Positions 48,959 through 57,361 of a stretch of DNA of 64,000 nucleotides are shown piece by piece. The first letter of the stretch is position 1, and every line of letters begins with the position of its first letter. The DNA comes from Rhodospirillales bacterium (GTDB lineage Bacteria > Pseudomonadota > Alphaproteobacteria > Micavibrionales > Micavibrionaceae): contig JACKIU010000001.1 of the NCBI GenBank assembly GCA_020638295.1, positions 744,001 through 808,000 on the forward strand, written 5' to 3'. The translations under genes were made by a program, and so were the position numbers. The notes under the pieces are model-generated. The model was given only the letters and a program-made list of their open reading frames with translations, was not told where the DNA came from and searched no databases.

Positions 48959-49838
48959 CGTTTACCCCTCCAAGGTCGAATGAGCAAAATCCCTTGTCTT
49001 TTAAGTATAACAGGCTTTGCCACAATAAGATATTATGTGCGCATTTTTCCCGGCCCCGTGCGCTGTTCCAGCCGATTTGATAAGTGGCGCTTTGGCCGTG
49101 ACAGAGAATCAGTATGCCGGCGAGAGGGCGACCGCGATCCAGCGCCCGGCCAATCAGCAGTCCGCCCTCCTCATTGTAGTGCGCCGCCAGTTTGTGCATG
49201 AATGGTACGGACGGGCCGGAATAACCCTTCGCCGCTTTGTCCGACGCATAGCCGCCGAGCAGCCAATCAAGATAGAGTCCTTTGGTGTCCCACTGGACTT
49301 CAAGACCGGCATTTTCAGCCTGGTGCAAATGTCCTCGCCAGTTGCCTTTTAAGCGTGCACGTAAATCTTGCGAACTTTGAGTAAGGTCAATCCAGATTGT
49401 CTGATACCCGGGAGATTTTTTGCGAAAACCGTGTGCGGTTAATATTTTTTCAATTGTGCTTGAATCTTCGATTTCGGGGATGAAACGCATAAACCGGCCG
49501 AGCCTTTGGGGGTATTCGCCGCGCAGGGCGGTGCAAAATGCGGCAAAATGCTTTGGCGTACCGAACCCGTTAAACCATAACGGACCGCGATCAAGCGAGA
49601 CAAAATGTAAAAGCCCACCGATTAGGTGCATTTCAAGAATTTGGACATACCCGGCTTCATGGCCGTTCATTAGAATGAGCGCCGTTCTGGCGGATTTAAG
49701 CGGGCCGCCCTCGCAGACAACCCTATACGAAAGATCCTGTAACAGATTGGAATTCTTAACCTTTCCGAAACATTCTTTGCTTATATTAGAATATTCAGGA
49801 AGCCAGTTGATCTGACACTGAGCATGGGGCGCATTCAT
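48879..49838 (-). CDS. FemAB-like GNAT-fold peptidyltransferase
   Basis: 319 residues of the FemABX/GNAT type: 'MHLIGGLLHFVSLDRGPLWF', 'RLKGNWRGHLHQAENAGLEV', 'GGLLIGRALDRGRPLAGIL', 'CAHNILLWQSLLYLKDKGF', 'FDLGGVNDETAKGVKKFKQG'. Members add amino acids to lipid II or act in capsule/exopolysaccharide loci. The substrate cannot be told from sequence. The 3' end overlaps the signal-peptide region of the DUF3108 gene by 80 nt. Confidence 0.82.
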   Translation of the reverse strand: MNAPHAQCQINWLPEYSNISKECFGKVKNSNLLQDLSYRVVCEGGPLKSARTALILMNGHEAGYVQILEMHLIGGLLHFVSLDRGPLWFNGFGTPKHFAAFCTALRGEYPQRLGRFMRFIPEIEDSSTIEKILTAHGFRKKSPGYQTIWIDLTQSSQDLRARLKGNWRGHLHQAENAGLEVQWDTKGLYLDWLLGGYASDKAAKGYSGPSVPFMHKLAAHYNEEGGLLIGRALDRGRPLAGILILCHGQSATYQIGWNSARGREKCAHNILLWQSLLYLKDKGFCSFDLGGVNDETAKGVKKFKQGLGGRGVTLAGLYR

Positions 49839-49919
49839 AAGACTTCAATAGCAAATTTCCGTGCCCTTGGTAAGATGCAGTTGGTTTTCTAAAGGGGACT
49901 TTAGGGGTTTGTGAGAGCT

Positions 49920-50600
49920 ATGAGTAGTGACACAGGGCTAGTCGGGCATATACAGCCGACCGGAGCATTGCTACAGCATTTCTTTTCAAGCTGTGAGCGC
50001 AGTTTTCGTTTTCTGGAACAGCGCCATGGCTATACGTTTTTCTGCGGGCTGGTTGAATATCAAAATAACTACAAAATCATCAAACCGTTTAATCAAGAGC
50101 ATTATGACGGGTCATTTAACGCTGTTACACGCTATGAAAAGGGTGATCAGGCGATTGAAATTAATTACAGTAGTGACCAGTTCGCCATTGAAGCTTGCGG
50201 GTTTTATAACCCGATTAACCGGCTTGAGCTGTGTGAAGTGATGACTGCAGCGCGAAAGACCAGCCCGGCGCTTGAAGGCGATTGGGGGGTTACGGATGAA
50301 ACCCTTCTCCAGAACTCGATCAGTTCTTTGGCACAAGCGGTTGAAAAATATGCGCGGGTTCTTCTGGAGCCGAGTGATAAGCTACTGAACCGGGCTCTGA
50401 CCATTCGGGATAAACGTCTGGAGCAAACCATCCGGCAAATGCACCAAACGCATATTGACGACGCGTGTCGGGATGCGGCCAAAGCCTATCGTCAGAGAGA
50501 CTTCCGCAATGTTGTACGTCTTCTTGAACCGCATAAACGCTATCTCAAGCGCGGAGATCTTAAGAAGCTGGAGCGGGCGAAAAAATCATTGCTGAGCTAA
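49920..50600 (+). CDS. Unknown cytoplasmic protein
   Basis: About 226 residues. Start could be the ATG at 49920 or a GTG at 49911; AGGGG lies upstream at spacings that suit neither perfectly. An N-terminal globular half ('QHFFSSCERSFRFLEQRHGY', 'EKGDQAIEINYSSDQFAIEA') is followed by a basic helical half ('LNRALTIRDKRLEQTIRQMH', 'YRQRDFRNVVRLLEPHKRYL'), the latter resembling TPR-like helices. No family recognised. Followed 82 nt later by dapD. Confidence 0.62.
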   Translation: MSSDTGLVGHIQPTGALLQHFFSSCERSFRFLEQRHGYTFFCGLVEYQNNYKIIKPFNQEHYDGSFNAVTRYEKGDQAIEINYSSDQFAIEACGFYNPINRLELCEVMTAARKTSPALEGDWGVTDETLLQNSISSLAQAVEKYARVLLEPSDKLLNRALTIRDKRLEQTIRQMHQTHIDDACRDAAKAYRQRDFRNVVRLLEPHKRYLKRGDLKKLERAKKSLLS

Positions 50601-50682
50601 AAATCCGCCTTCATCTTGATTTTTGAAGCGCTTCATGGTCAAGTGCTGACACTATTCATAACCCAATATGAGGATGAAGACT

Positions 50683-51540
50683 ATGGCTGCCCCTGCACAA
50701 AAGCTTACCGATCTTGAAACCGCCATCGAAAATGCCTGGGAGGCCCGCGATGCGATCAGCCCGGAGACAAGCGGCGAAACGCGCGATGCGATTGAGCAAG
50801 CTTTGGCAATGTTGGATGCGGGCAGCGTGCGCGTGGCGGAAAAATGCGATGGTGGCTGGCAGGTCAATCAGTGGCTGAAAAAGGCTGTCTTGCTGTCCTT
50901 CCGTCTAAACAAGATGCAGCGGATCAGCGGCGGGCCGAACGAATCATGCTGGTACGACAAGGTTGAAAGCAAGTTTCACGGCTGGAATGAAAGTAATTTT
51001 GAAAAAGCCGATTTCCGGGCCGTGCCTAACTGCGTCGTGCGTTACAGTGCGCATATCGCCAAAGGCGCGGTGTTGATGCCAAGCTTTGTCAATGTCGGGG
51101 CGTATGTCGATGAAGGCACGATGGTCGATACATGGGTGACGGTCGGGTCCTGCGCGCAAGTGGGTAAAAATGTGCACCTGTCCGGCGGCGTCGGGATCGG
51201 CGGGGTTTTAGAGCCGTTGCAGGCCGCGCCAACGATTATCGAGGACAATTGCTTTATCGGCGCGCGTTCGGAAGTGGTCGAAGGCGTGATCGTTGAAGAA
51301 GGCTCGGTGCTGTCGATGGGCGTGTTTATCAGTGCCTCGACCAAGATTATCGACCGCGAAACCGGTGAAGTGTTCCGGGGCCGCGTGCCGGCCTATTCTG
51401 TAGTTGTGCCGGGCAGCATGCCGGGCAAACCTTTGCCTGATGGGACGCCTGGGCCAAATTTGGCCTGCGCGGTGATCGTCAAACGCGTCGATGCGCAGAC
51501 CCGCTCGAAAACCAGCATTAATGAGCTTTTGCGGGATTAG
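50683..51540 (+). CDS. dapD: Tetrahydrodipicolinate N-succinyltransferase
   Basis: Succinylase-route step of lysine and meso-diaminopimelate synthesis. 285 residues. 'NQWLKKAVLLSFRLNKMQ', then left-handed beta-helix repeats: 'NCVVRYSAHIAKGAVLMPSF', 'VNVGAYVDEGTMVDTWVTVG', 'GVGIGGVLEPLQAAPTIIED' and 'NCFIGARSEVVEGVIVEEGS'. Start chosen at 50683 (AGGA 8 nt upstream) over an ATG at 50668. Complete and of normal length. Confidence 0.95.
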   Translation: MAAPAQKLTDLETAIENAWEARDAISPETSGETRDAIEQALAMLDAGSVRVAEKCDGGWQVNQWLKKAVLLSFRLNKMQRISGGPNESCWYDKVESKFHGWNESNFEKADFRAVPNCVVRYSAHIAKGAVLMPSFVNVGAYVDEGTMVDTWVTVGSCAQVGKNVHLSGGVGIGGVLEPLQAAPTIIEDNCFIGARSEVVEGVIVEEGSVLSMGVFISASTKIIDRETGEVFRGRVPAYSVVVPGSMPGKPLPDGTPGPNLACAVIVKRVDAQTRSKTSINELLRD

Positions 51541-51558
51541 GGGCAAAACTCTGAGACG

Positions 51559-52230
51559 TTACTTTGCCTGAATATAGGCGAGCAGGATGTTACTGAAATT
51601 ATTTGATACGGTCAGCTTTGCATCCTGATAGCGGGCCTCGCTAAACGGAATGAGCGCCGTTTTTCCGCGTACGGATTTTTCTGAGAGTTTAAGCGCCATG
51701 AATTTGGCCCGGCCGCTGACTTGATCAAAAAGGATTTCTTCAATCTCGCCAAGCTTGGCGCTTTTTGTGTTATAGATCGGCTGACCGATGAGTTTTTTCA
51801 GGCTGTACGTATCTTCGTTTTCGCCGCTGGCCGTTTCCATGTCGGCGAGGATTTGCGGAACACGCGCGCGGATTTCGTTATTGCTGTAGCCGAGTTTGAA
51901 ACCATTCGTCGCCTTGCGCGTACGCATGTCGTTATAGTTTATGTTCAAAGGGCCGATGCCAAGGCGCAGACGATCAAAATCAACGGTGAGCTGCGTTATC
52001 GCGCCGTTACGGTCAAGAATAATATCGTCAACTTCACCGATGACGCGGTTGGTTTCGTCGAGAATACGCGCAGAGAGCATATCTTTCGCATCTTTATATT
52101 TAGCGCTGCGTAGAGGACGCGCGGCATCAATCTTGTCGAGCTCTTCCCACGTGCGGGTGGCGGTGAAATCCTCGGCAAAGGCCTTTGCCGAGGGCGCGCA
52201 TATCAGGATCAGGGCCAAAAGCAGGCGCAT
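51559..52230 (-). CDS. Periplasmic protein with two PRC-barrel domains
   Basis: 223 residues with a signal peptide ('MRLLLALILICAPSAKAFA|ED'). Two PRC-barrel-like units: 'SARILDETNRVIGEVDDIIL' with 'DRNGAITQLTVDF', and 'IGQPIYNTKSAKLGEIEEIL' with 'DQVSGRAKFMALKL'. Secreted PRC-barrel proteins are common in alphaproteobacteria and their role is unclear. The frame opens upstream to 52284 without a signal. Convergent with dapD. Confidence 0.85.
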   Translation of the reverse strand: MRLLLALILICAPSAKAFAEDFTATRTWEELDKIDAARPLRSAKYKDAKDMLSARILDETNRVIGEVDDIILDRNGAITQLTVDFDRLRLGIGPLNINYNDMRTRKATNGFKLGYSNNEIRARVPQILADMETASGENEDTYSLKKLIGQPIYNTKSAKLGEIEEILFDQVSGRAKFMALKLSEKSVRGKTALIPFSEARYQDAKLTVSNNFSNILLAYIQAK

Positions 52231-52298
52231 GGGGCTTCTCCTTTTTGAGAGCGTTTTATACGCCAGCCTTGCGTAAAAGTCCAATATTTTTACATAAT

Positions 52299-52634
52299 TT
52301 ACTTATGGTCTAGGATTTGGCTGTTGAAAACGAGGATGACCGGCTCTTGCCAGGGGTGATGGTTTTTGAGAGTGGCGATGAATTTTTCCAGCGCGGTCGG
52401 GTCTGCGGGAATTGAAAACTCCATACGTACGGACAGGGTTTGGGTGATTTCACCATCGGGGCGCGGGCGATATTGTTCCACGCCCTCTTCGGTTTTGGGC
52501 GCGCTCCACCAGCATACAGAGTCATATTCACCAAAGAGGTGCGGAATATCGGCGGCGATGCTTTTGGCGAACGCGGCGGCCCGGTCGGCCGGAACGAATG
52601 TGACAATGCGTTTAGAGGCGACGGCGCTATTCAT
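52299..52634 (-). CDS. YqfO/NIF3-C-like small protein
   Basis: 111 residues matching the YqfO insert domain of NIF3 proteins: 'RIVTFVPADRAAAFAKSIA', 'GEYDSVCWWSAP', 'RMEFSIPADPTALEKFIATL', 'NHHPWQEPVILVF' (the HP-E-P motif). Free-standing versions are sometimes misnamed toxin proteins. Function unknown. It starts 5-8 nt before the truA stop (ATG at 52634 or 52637), so it is coupled to truA. Confidence 0.78.
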   Translation of the reverse strand: MNSAVASKRIVTFVPADRAAAFAKSIAADIPHLFGEYDSVCWWSAPKTEEGVEQYRPRPDGEITQTLSVRMEFSIPADPTALEKFIATLKNHHPWQEPVILVFNSQILDHK

Positions 52635-53409
52635 CATAATCGACCCTTTGCAGATAAAGGCCAGCGGCGGGCGCGGTCGGCCCGCCTTTTGTGCGGTCTT
52701 TGGCCTGTAAAGCGCTGCGTACGTCTTCGGGTTGCCACTTGCCCTCGCCGACAAGGCTTAGCGTGCCGACCAGATTGCGCACCATGTGATGGAGAAAAGA
52801 CTGCGCTTCGGCCTCAATGCGAATTTCCATGCCGCCAGCCGGGTCGTATATATGGGTTGAAACATCGAGACGATCGAGCGTCCGCATCGGGTGTTTGGCC
52901 TGACACTGGCTATCGCGGAAGGTGGTGAAGTCATGATGACCGAGCAAGCCTTGCGCAGCCGCGTGCATGGCGAGCGCATTGAGCGGTTTTTTTACATGCC
53001 AGACCCGATCTTGTTCAATGGCCGGGAAAGACGGGCGATTGAGAACACGGTAGACGTACAGTTTGTTCTTGGCGGTAAAGCGTGCATGAAATTCATCGGA
53101 GACGGGTTCGGCTTTGAGGATACTTATGGGTTGCGGGCGTAAATGGGCGTTGATGGCCTTGACGATTTCAAACGGGTCCATCGGTTTTTTAAGCGGGGCA
53201 AGATCGACATGGGCCACTTGGCCGTACGCATGAACGCCTGAATCAGTACGGCCGGAGGCATGGAGGGTCGCTGTCTGTCCGGAGAAGGCTTTTATCGCTT
53301 TTTCGATTTCGCCCTGAATGGTCGGCAGACCGTCATGGTCCTGACGCTGCCACCCGGCGTAATCCGTGCCGTTATATTCTATGATCAGGCGATAGCGTTG
53401 ATGGGTCAT
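52627..53409 (-). CDS. truA: tRNA pseudouridine(38-40) synthase TruA
   Basis: Modifies U38-U40 of the tRNA anticodon arm. 260 residues. 'RLIIEYNGTDYAGWQRQ', catalytic Asp in 'LHASGRTDSGVHAYGQVAHV', 'FHARFTAKNKLYVYRVLN', and 'EAQSFLHHMVRNLVGTLSLV'. Start overlaps the DMT-gene stop as ATGA. Part of the def-GNAT-fmt-DMT-truA-yqfO-like operon. Confidence 0.96.
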   Translation of the reverse strand: MTHQRYRLIIEYNGTDYAGWQRQDHDGLPTIQGEIEKAIKAFSGQTATLHASGRTDSGVHAYGQVAHVDLAPLKKPMDPFEIVKAINAHLRPQPISILKAEPVSDEFHARFTAKNKLYVYRVLNRPSFPAIEQDRVWHVKKPLNALAMHAAAQGLLGHHDFTTFRDSQCQAKHPMRTLDRLDVSTHIYDPAGGMEIRIEAEAQSFLHHMVRNLVGTLSLVGEGKWQPEDVRSALQAKDRTKGGPTAPAAGLYLQRVDYDE

Positions 53410-54281
53410 TTTCTTAGAAGACCCTTGTTATATAGAAGCGCTGTTTTTGCCAAGTTCGTGGTAAGACAGCCAGTAATAATCATCGCTCCGGCAACGGCGG
53501 TCTGTGTGCTAAGAGGCATATGGCCTGCGACAATGAAAAGCATTGCTGAAAAAAACGGTAGCATATAAGCCAATGAGGCCAGCATCACGGTATCGCCTTT
53601 AGTCATGGCAAAATCCCAAAGCACATAGGCGATACGGACGATGCCCAAGCCGATGACGGAAAGCCATATCATAATATTGTGCGGCCAAATTGTGGTCTCA
53701 AACATCATATGCAGCCCCAATGAAAACATTCCGGCGATCATGAATACAAGCCCAATAAAACCCGAGGGCAGGTGTGTTTTACGAGTAAGGGCACTGTAGA
53801 GTCCGAAAAGCATAGCCCCAATCAAAGACAGGCTGTATCCCAGCCATTCCTGAACCTGAAAGCCCTCCATTCGATCAGAAAAGATTAAAACCATGCCTAT
53901 AAAGCCCAGCGTCAAGCCAATAATCCGATTGGCCGTAAGGCCGTCTTTGTAAATCAATACGGCAAAGAGAGACAGAAAGAGCGGCCAAGTATAGTTGATT
54001 ACGTTTATTTCAAAGGGTGAAGCTATTTTAAATGCTATATATTGCAATAGAATGTAACCGCCTATTCCGCACAATGTAATGGCATATGTGAAGGCCGATT
54101 GATGGCAAATGGCCTTGAGTTTTTGTCCCTTGCATATGTCCCAGCCCAGAAGTGCCGCGCCGCCGGGCACCATCACTAAAAACCCAAGAAAAAATGCCGG
54201 GACAGAACCTGTGTACGTGACTAACAGATTTGCAACAGACCACATGATAATGGCGATTATGCCTGCGAGATTACCGCTCAT
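53406..54281 (-). CDS. DMT-superfamily (EamA) transporter
   Basis: 291 residues with ten predicted spans in two EamA repeats: 'NVINYTWPLFLSLFAVLIYK' with 'IIGLTLGFIGMVLIFSDR', and 'SLAYMLPFFSAMLFIVAGHM' near the end. The drug/metabolite transporter family includes amino-acid exporters; substrate unknown. Overlaps at both ends (ATGA) with fmt and truA show it is a true operon member. Lower GC than fmt and truA. Confidence 0.88.
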   Translation of the reverse strand: MSGNLAGIIAIIMWSVANLLVTYTGSVPAFFLGFLVMVPGGAALLGWDICKGQKLKAICHQSAFTYAITLCGIGGYILLQYIAFKIASPFEINVINYTWPLFLSLFAVLIYKDGLTANRIIGLTLGFIGMVLIFSDRMEGFQVQEWLGYSLSLIGAMLFGLYSALTRKTHLPSGFIGLVFMIAGMFSLGLHMMFETTIWPHNIMIWLSVIGLGIVRIAYVLWDFAMTKGDTVMLASLAYMLPFFSAMLFIVAGHMPLSTQTAVAGAMIITGCLTTNLAKTALLYNKGLLRK

Positions 54282-55351
54282 CGCATAATCTCACCGATTT
54301 TGAGGTAGCCGCCGTTGAGGGCGGCGGCAAAATCCATCGCCTGTTTGCCTGCAGGCTGAACACGATCAAGCTTGAGAATCGTATCGTCTCCGCAAAGAAT
54401 GTGGCCGTGCTTATCCAGAACCATACCGACTGGTCGGTATGTTTGGTTTAAGGGGTTGAGTGTGGGAGAGCGGGTATCGGCGACTTCTGGGTCGGGGGTG
54501 GAAGGAGGAGGGGTAATCGTTTCGTCGTTATCTAGGGGCGACGTCGGCGCGGATGTTTCAGAGCTGCCTGAAGGCGGCTGAACTGCCGGGCTGGCGGTGA
54601 GGATTTTCAGGCGGGTTTCGCCTGCGGTTTGCGCCCAGACGCCGGGCCAGGGATTGAGGGCGCGGATCTGGCGATCGATTTGCTCGGCGGTTTGCGCCCA
54701 GTCGATTTTTCCGTCGTCTTTTTTGAGCAAATGCGCGTACTCAATACCTTCATTTTCCTGTTCTATTGCAGGTAATTGTCCATTTATAGCCAATTTATTG
54801 AGGGCCTCAACGATCATCTGTGCGCCAAGATCGGCGAGGCGATCATGCAGAGTTTGGGCGGTTTCGCGCGGGCCTAAATCGAGCGGCGTTTTCATGATTT
54901 CAGGACCGGTATCGAGGCCCTCATTCATTTGAATGAGGGTCACGCCGCTTTGGGCATCGCCCCCCCAGATGGCGCGCTGAATAGGGGACGCGCCGCGCCA
55001 GCGCGGCAGAAGCGAGGCATGGATATTGATGCAGCCATGGCGTGGCGCACCCAGAATAGCTTTGGGCAGAATGAGGCCGTAGGCGGCAACCACAGCAACG
55101 TCGAGGTTATGGGCGGCAAATTCGGTCTGGACCTCAGCAGATTTCAGGGATTTTGGGTGAAAAACGGGAATGGCGTTTGCCTCGGCGTATAGCTGCACTG
55201 GTGAGGGTTGGAGCTTATGTCCCCTGCCCTTTGGACGCGGCGGTTGGGTATATACGCAGGCAATTTCGTGAACGCTGGCGTCAATGGCCTTTAACGCGCT
55301 GGCGGCGAAATCCGGGGTCCCCATAAAACCTACGCGTAATGATTTTGTCAT
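54278..55351 (-). CDS. fmt: Methionyl-tRNA formyltransferase with low-complexity insertion
   Basis: Formylates initiator Met-tRNA. 357 residues, about 45 more than usual. Catalytic domain 'RVGFMGTPDFAASAL', 'GCINIHASLLPRWRGASPIQ' (Asn/His) and 'MNEGLDTGPEIM' (Asp). The extra residues, about 255-303, are Pro/Ser/Thr/Asp-rich and fall at the start of the C-terminal tRNA-binding domain, where a turn would normally follow 'TRLKILTA'. The domain then resumes with 'VGMVLDKHGHILCGDDTILK'. Start overlaps the GNAT stop as ATGA. Confidence 0.95.
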   Translation of the reverse strand: MTKSLRVGFMGTPDFAASALKAIDASVHEIACVYTQPPRPKGRGHKLQPSPVQLYAEANAIPVFHPKSLKSAEVQTEFAAHNLDVAVVAAYGLILPKAILGAPRHGCINIHASLLPRWRGASPIQRAIWGGDAQSGVTLIQMNEGLDTGPEIMKTPLDLGPRETAQTLHDRLADLGAQMIVEALNKLAINGQLPAIEQENEGIEYAHLLKKDDGKIDWAQTAEQIDRQIRALNPWPGVWAQTAGETRLKILTASPAVQPPSGSSETSAPTSPLDNDETITPPPSTPDPEVADTRSPTLNPLNQTYRPVGMVLDKHGHILCGDDTILKLDRVQPAGKQAMDFAAALNGGYLKIGEIMR

Positions 55352-55636
55352 ATTTTGTTCCATTCAAAACAAATTTCACGAAACCGGTCAGGACCGATAT
55401 CAATCATTTCTTCACCCATTTCCATACCGCCCATCGCGCAATAAAACTGCTGCGCGCGAACATTTTTCGCAAGCGACCATGTGCACATTTTCTTATACCC
55501 CAATTCTTTTAAACCGTCTTGCGCATCTTTGAAAAGGGCCGTTCCCAGACCATGACGGTAATATTGCGGCAAAATATATAGGGCAAGCAAACATCCTGTA
55601 TTTTTGAAATCTTCAGGATCCCGGTCCTTAGGAATA
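55348..55636 (-). pseudogene. C-terminal half of a GNAT gene split by an IS630-type element
   Basis: Encodes 'IPKDRDPEDFKNTGCLLALY', 'ILPQYYRHGLGTALFKDA' (acetyl-CoA loop Y-R-H-G-L-G) and 'CTWSLAKNVRAQQFYCAMGG', ending 'FREICFEWNKI'. It continues the frame of the N-terminal half at 56531-56774 exactly once the element and one TA are removed. A longer open frame runs into the element but those residues are antisense to the transposase. Confidence 0.88.
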
Positions 55637-56530
55637 TAGTAATTTAAAATAATATTTACACATGTTATATTTTGGTATGACATGTTCGATTGATATACGA
55701 GAGCGGGTCGTGGATTTTTGTTCTCTCGGGCGGCAGCAAAGCGGAAGCGGCGCGCCGTTATAACGTATCGCGCAAGAGTGTTTATAACTGGTTGTTGCGC
55801 GGTGACCTTTCTCCTAAGAAACATGGTTTGCGGCGTCGCAAATTGGACAAGGAAGAGCTTCGCCGTCATGTGCGGCAACATCCGGATATGCTATTACGCG
55901 AACGCGCTGAGATTTTTGGCATCAGCGTTCCCGGCCTGTCGATAGCGCTTAAGACGATGAAAATCGTTAAAAAAAAAACAACGACGATATTTGGAACGAA
56001 ACAATATGAAAAGAGCGGCATATCTGTGCCGCCTGCGCAAACTGCTCTGCGCGTATGGCTCCGACAACATTATTTACTTTGATGAGAGCGGGTTTGAGGA
56101 GGATGTTCGGCGCGATGCAGGCTGGGCAGAGCGCGGGATAAAAATTTACGGCGATGTGCGGGGCGGGAAGAATACGCGCACGAATCTCATCATGGCGCAA
56201 CGGCGAAAAAAGCAAACAATGGCTTGCGCCGATCTTGTTCGAAGGTTCGTGCGAAGGCACAACCGTCTTGTGGTGGATCAGGAGCATTTGTTGAGAACCC
56301 TGACAAAGCCCAGTGTCATCGTCATGGACAACGCGCCCTTTCACCCCAAAGCAAAAATCAAAGCCATGCTCGAAGAAAAAGGGCACAAACTCTTATGCCT
56401 CCCCAAATATTCTCCCGACCTCAACCCCATCGAAAATACATTCGGAGCCATCAAAACAAACTGGAAAAATGCCGAGCAAAAAACAACCCTTGATGCTCTT
56501 GTTACGTGTAAATGTTAATTTAAATGACTA
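55637..56530 (+). mobile_element. IS630-family insertion sequence (894 bp)
   Basis: Bounded by a TA duplication (55635-55636 and 56531-56532) as expected for IS630/mariner elements. Terminal inverted repeats of 25 bp (TAGTAATTTAAAATAAT.. on the left; TAGTCATTTAAATTAAC.. as the complement of the right end, both continuing to TTTACAC) differ at three positions. It carries one transposase gene in the plus direction. Confidence 0.92.
55677..56518 (+). pseudogene. IS630-family transposase in three frames
   Basis: The ATG at 55677 gives 'MTCSIDIRERVVDF'; a run of five T (55715-55719) then breaks the frame. The next frame gives the helix-turn-helix 'SGGSKAEAARRYNVSRKSVY' and linker to 'SIALKTMKIVKKK'. 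At a run of ten A (55969-55978) the catalytic part moves into a third frame: 'IIYFDESGFEEDVRRDAGWA' (first Asp), 'TKPSVIVMDNAPFHPKAKIK' (second Asp), 'LPKYSPDLNPIENTFGAIKT' (Glu). The A10 site is typical of programmed frameshifting in this family; the T5 break is not, and may have killed the enzyme. Confidence 0.8.
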
Positions 56531-56774
56531 TAGTAAAGGTTGGGCCACAATTCGCAAAACCGACTGGCTGGTTTAAACCATCATGTGCAAGATATATTTT
56601 ATTAGAAGGATCTTGCAGGTGTTTTCGCCAATTTTCAGCACGCTCATCAACCGACAGTGCTTCTAAATATGCACTATCGACAATATCGGCATAGGCGGCC
56701 TGCCATCCTGCGACATGGAGCTTCGCAATCTCGTAAAATTCGTCAGCCTGCGCCTCACGAATTGTCCAGTTCAT
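56531..56774 (-). pseudogene. N-terminal half of the GNAT gene split by the IS630-type element
   Basis: Starts 'MNWTIREAQADEFYEIAKLH' and reads to 'GFANCGPTFT', then runs into the element and stops after three residues. The ATG follows the def TAA directly (TAAATG). With the downstream part it would make a 176-residue acetyltransferase encoded between def and fmt. Confidence 0.88.
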
Positions 56775-57314
56775 TTAGAGAACCTGTTGTTTCTTGAGTT
56801 TTTCGACCTTGCGCAGGATCATATTGCGTTTCAGGGTGGAAAGATAATCGATAAACAATATGCCGTTTAAATGGTCGATTTCGTGCTGAACGCAGTGAGA
56901 GAGCAGGCCGGAAGCCTCCAGCTCGGCATCTTTGCCGTTGTAATCGAGATATCTAACCCGGACATGGGCCGGGCGTTCAATTTCGGCATATTGACGGGGG
57001 ATCGACAGGCAGCCCTCTTCTATCGTGCTCATTTCTTCGGATTCCCAGATAACTTCCGGGTTGGCCATGAAAATCGGGCCCGTATCATCGGCTTTTCCAT
57101 AGCCGCGCTCTTCACTGGAGCGCAAATCCATCACCAGCACACGGTTGAGCAGGCCGACCTGATTGGCCGCCAGGCCGATGCCGGGGGCGTCATACATGGT
57201 CTGGAGCATCGCATCCATTTGTTTCCGGATGTCGGCGCTCACAGCACTGACGGCGCTCGCGGTTTGTTTGAGCACCGGATCGGGGACGGTAATGATGTCG
57301 TAGGTCTTGGTCAT
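56775..57314 (-). CDS. def: Peptide deformylase
   Basis: Removes the N-formyl group from new proteins. 179 residues. Motif 1 'GIGLAANQVGL', motif 2 'EEGCLSIP' with the metal Cys, motif 3 'CVQHEIDHLNG' with HExxH. C-terminal 'KLKKQQVL'. All ligands present. First gene of the def-GNAT-fmt-DMT-truA-yqfO-like operon. Confidence 0.96.
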   Translation of the reverse strand: MTKTYDIITVPDPVLKQTASAVSAVSADIRKQMDAMLQTMYDAPGIGLAANQVGLLNRVLVMDLRSSEERGYGKADDTGPIFMANPEVIWESEEMSTIEEGCLSIPRQYAEIERPAHVRVRYLDYNGKDAELEASGLLSHCVQHEIDHLNGILFIDYLSTLKRNMILRKVEKLKKQQVL

Positions 57315-57361
57315 AAGAGTGAAGTAATCGGTTTTGGCGCCCCGGTCAAGTTTAGCGGCTC

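Noticed and set aside
55690..55881. N-terminal extension of the GNAT fragment running antisense through the transposase.
   Set aside because: The residues past the TA junction correspond to the insertion sequence; the true N-terminal half lies at 56531-56774.
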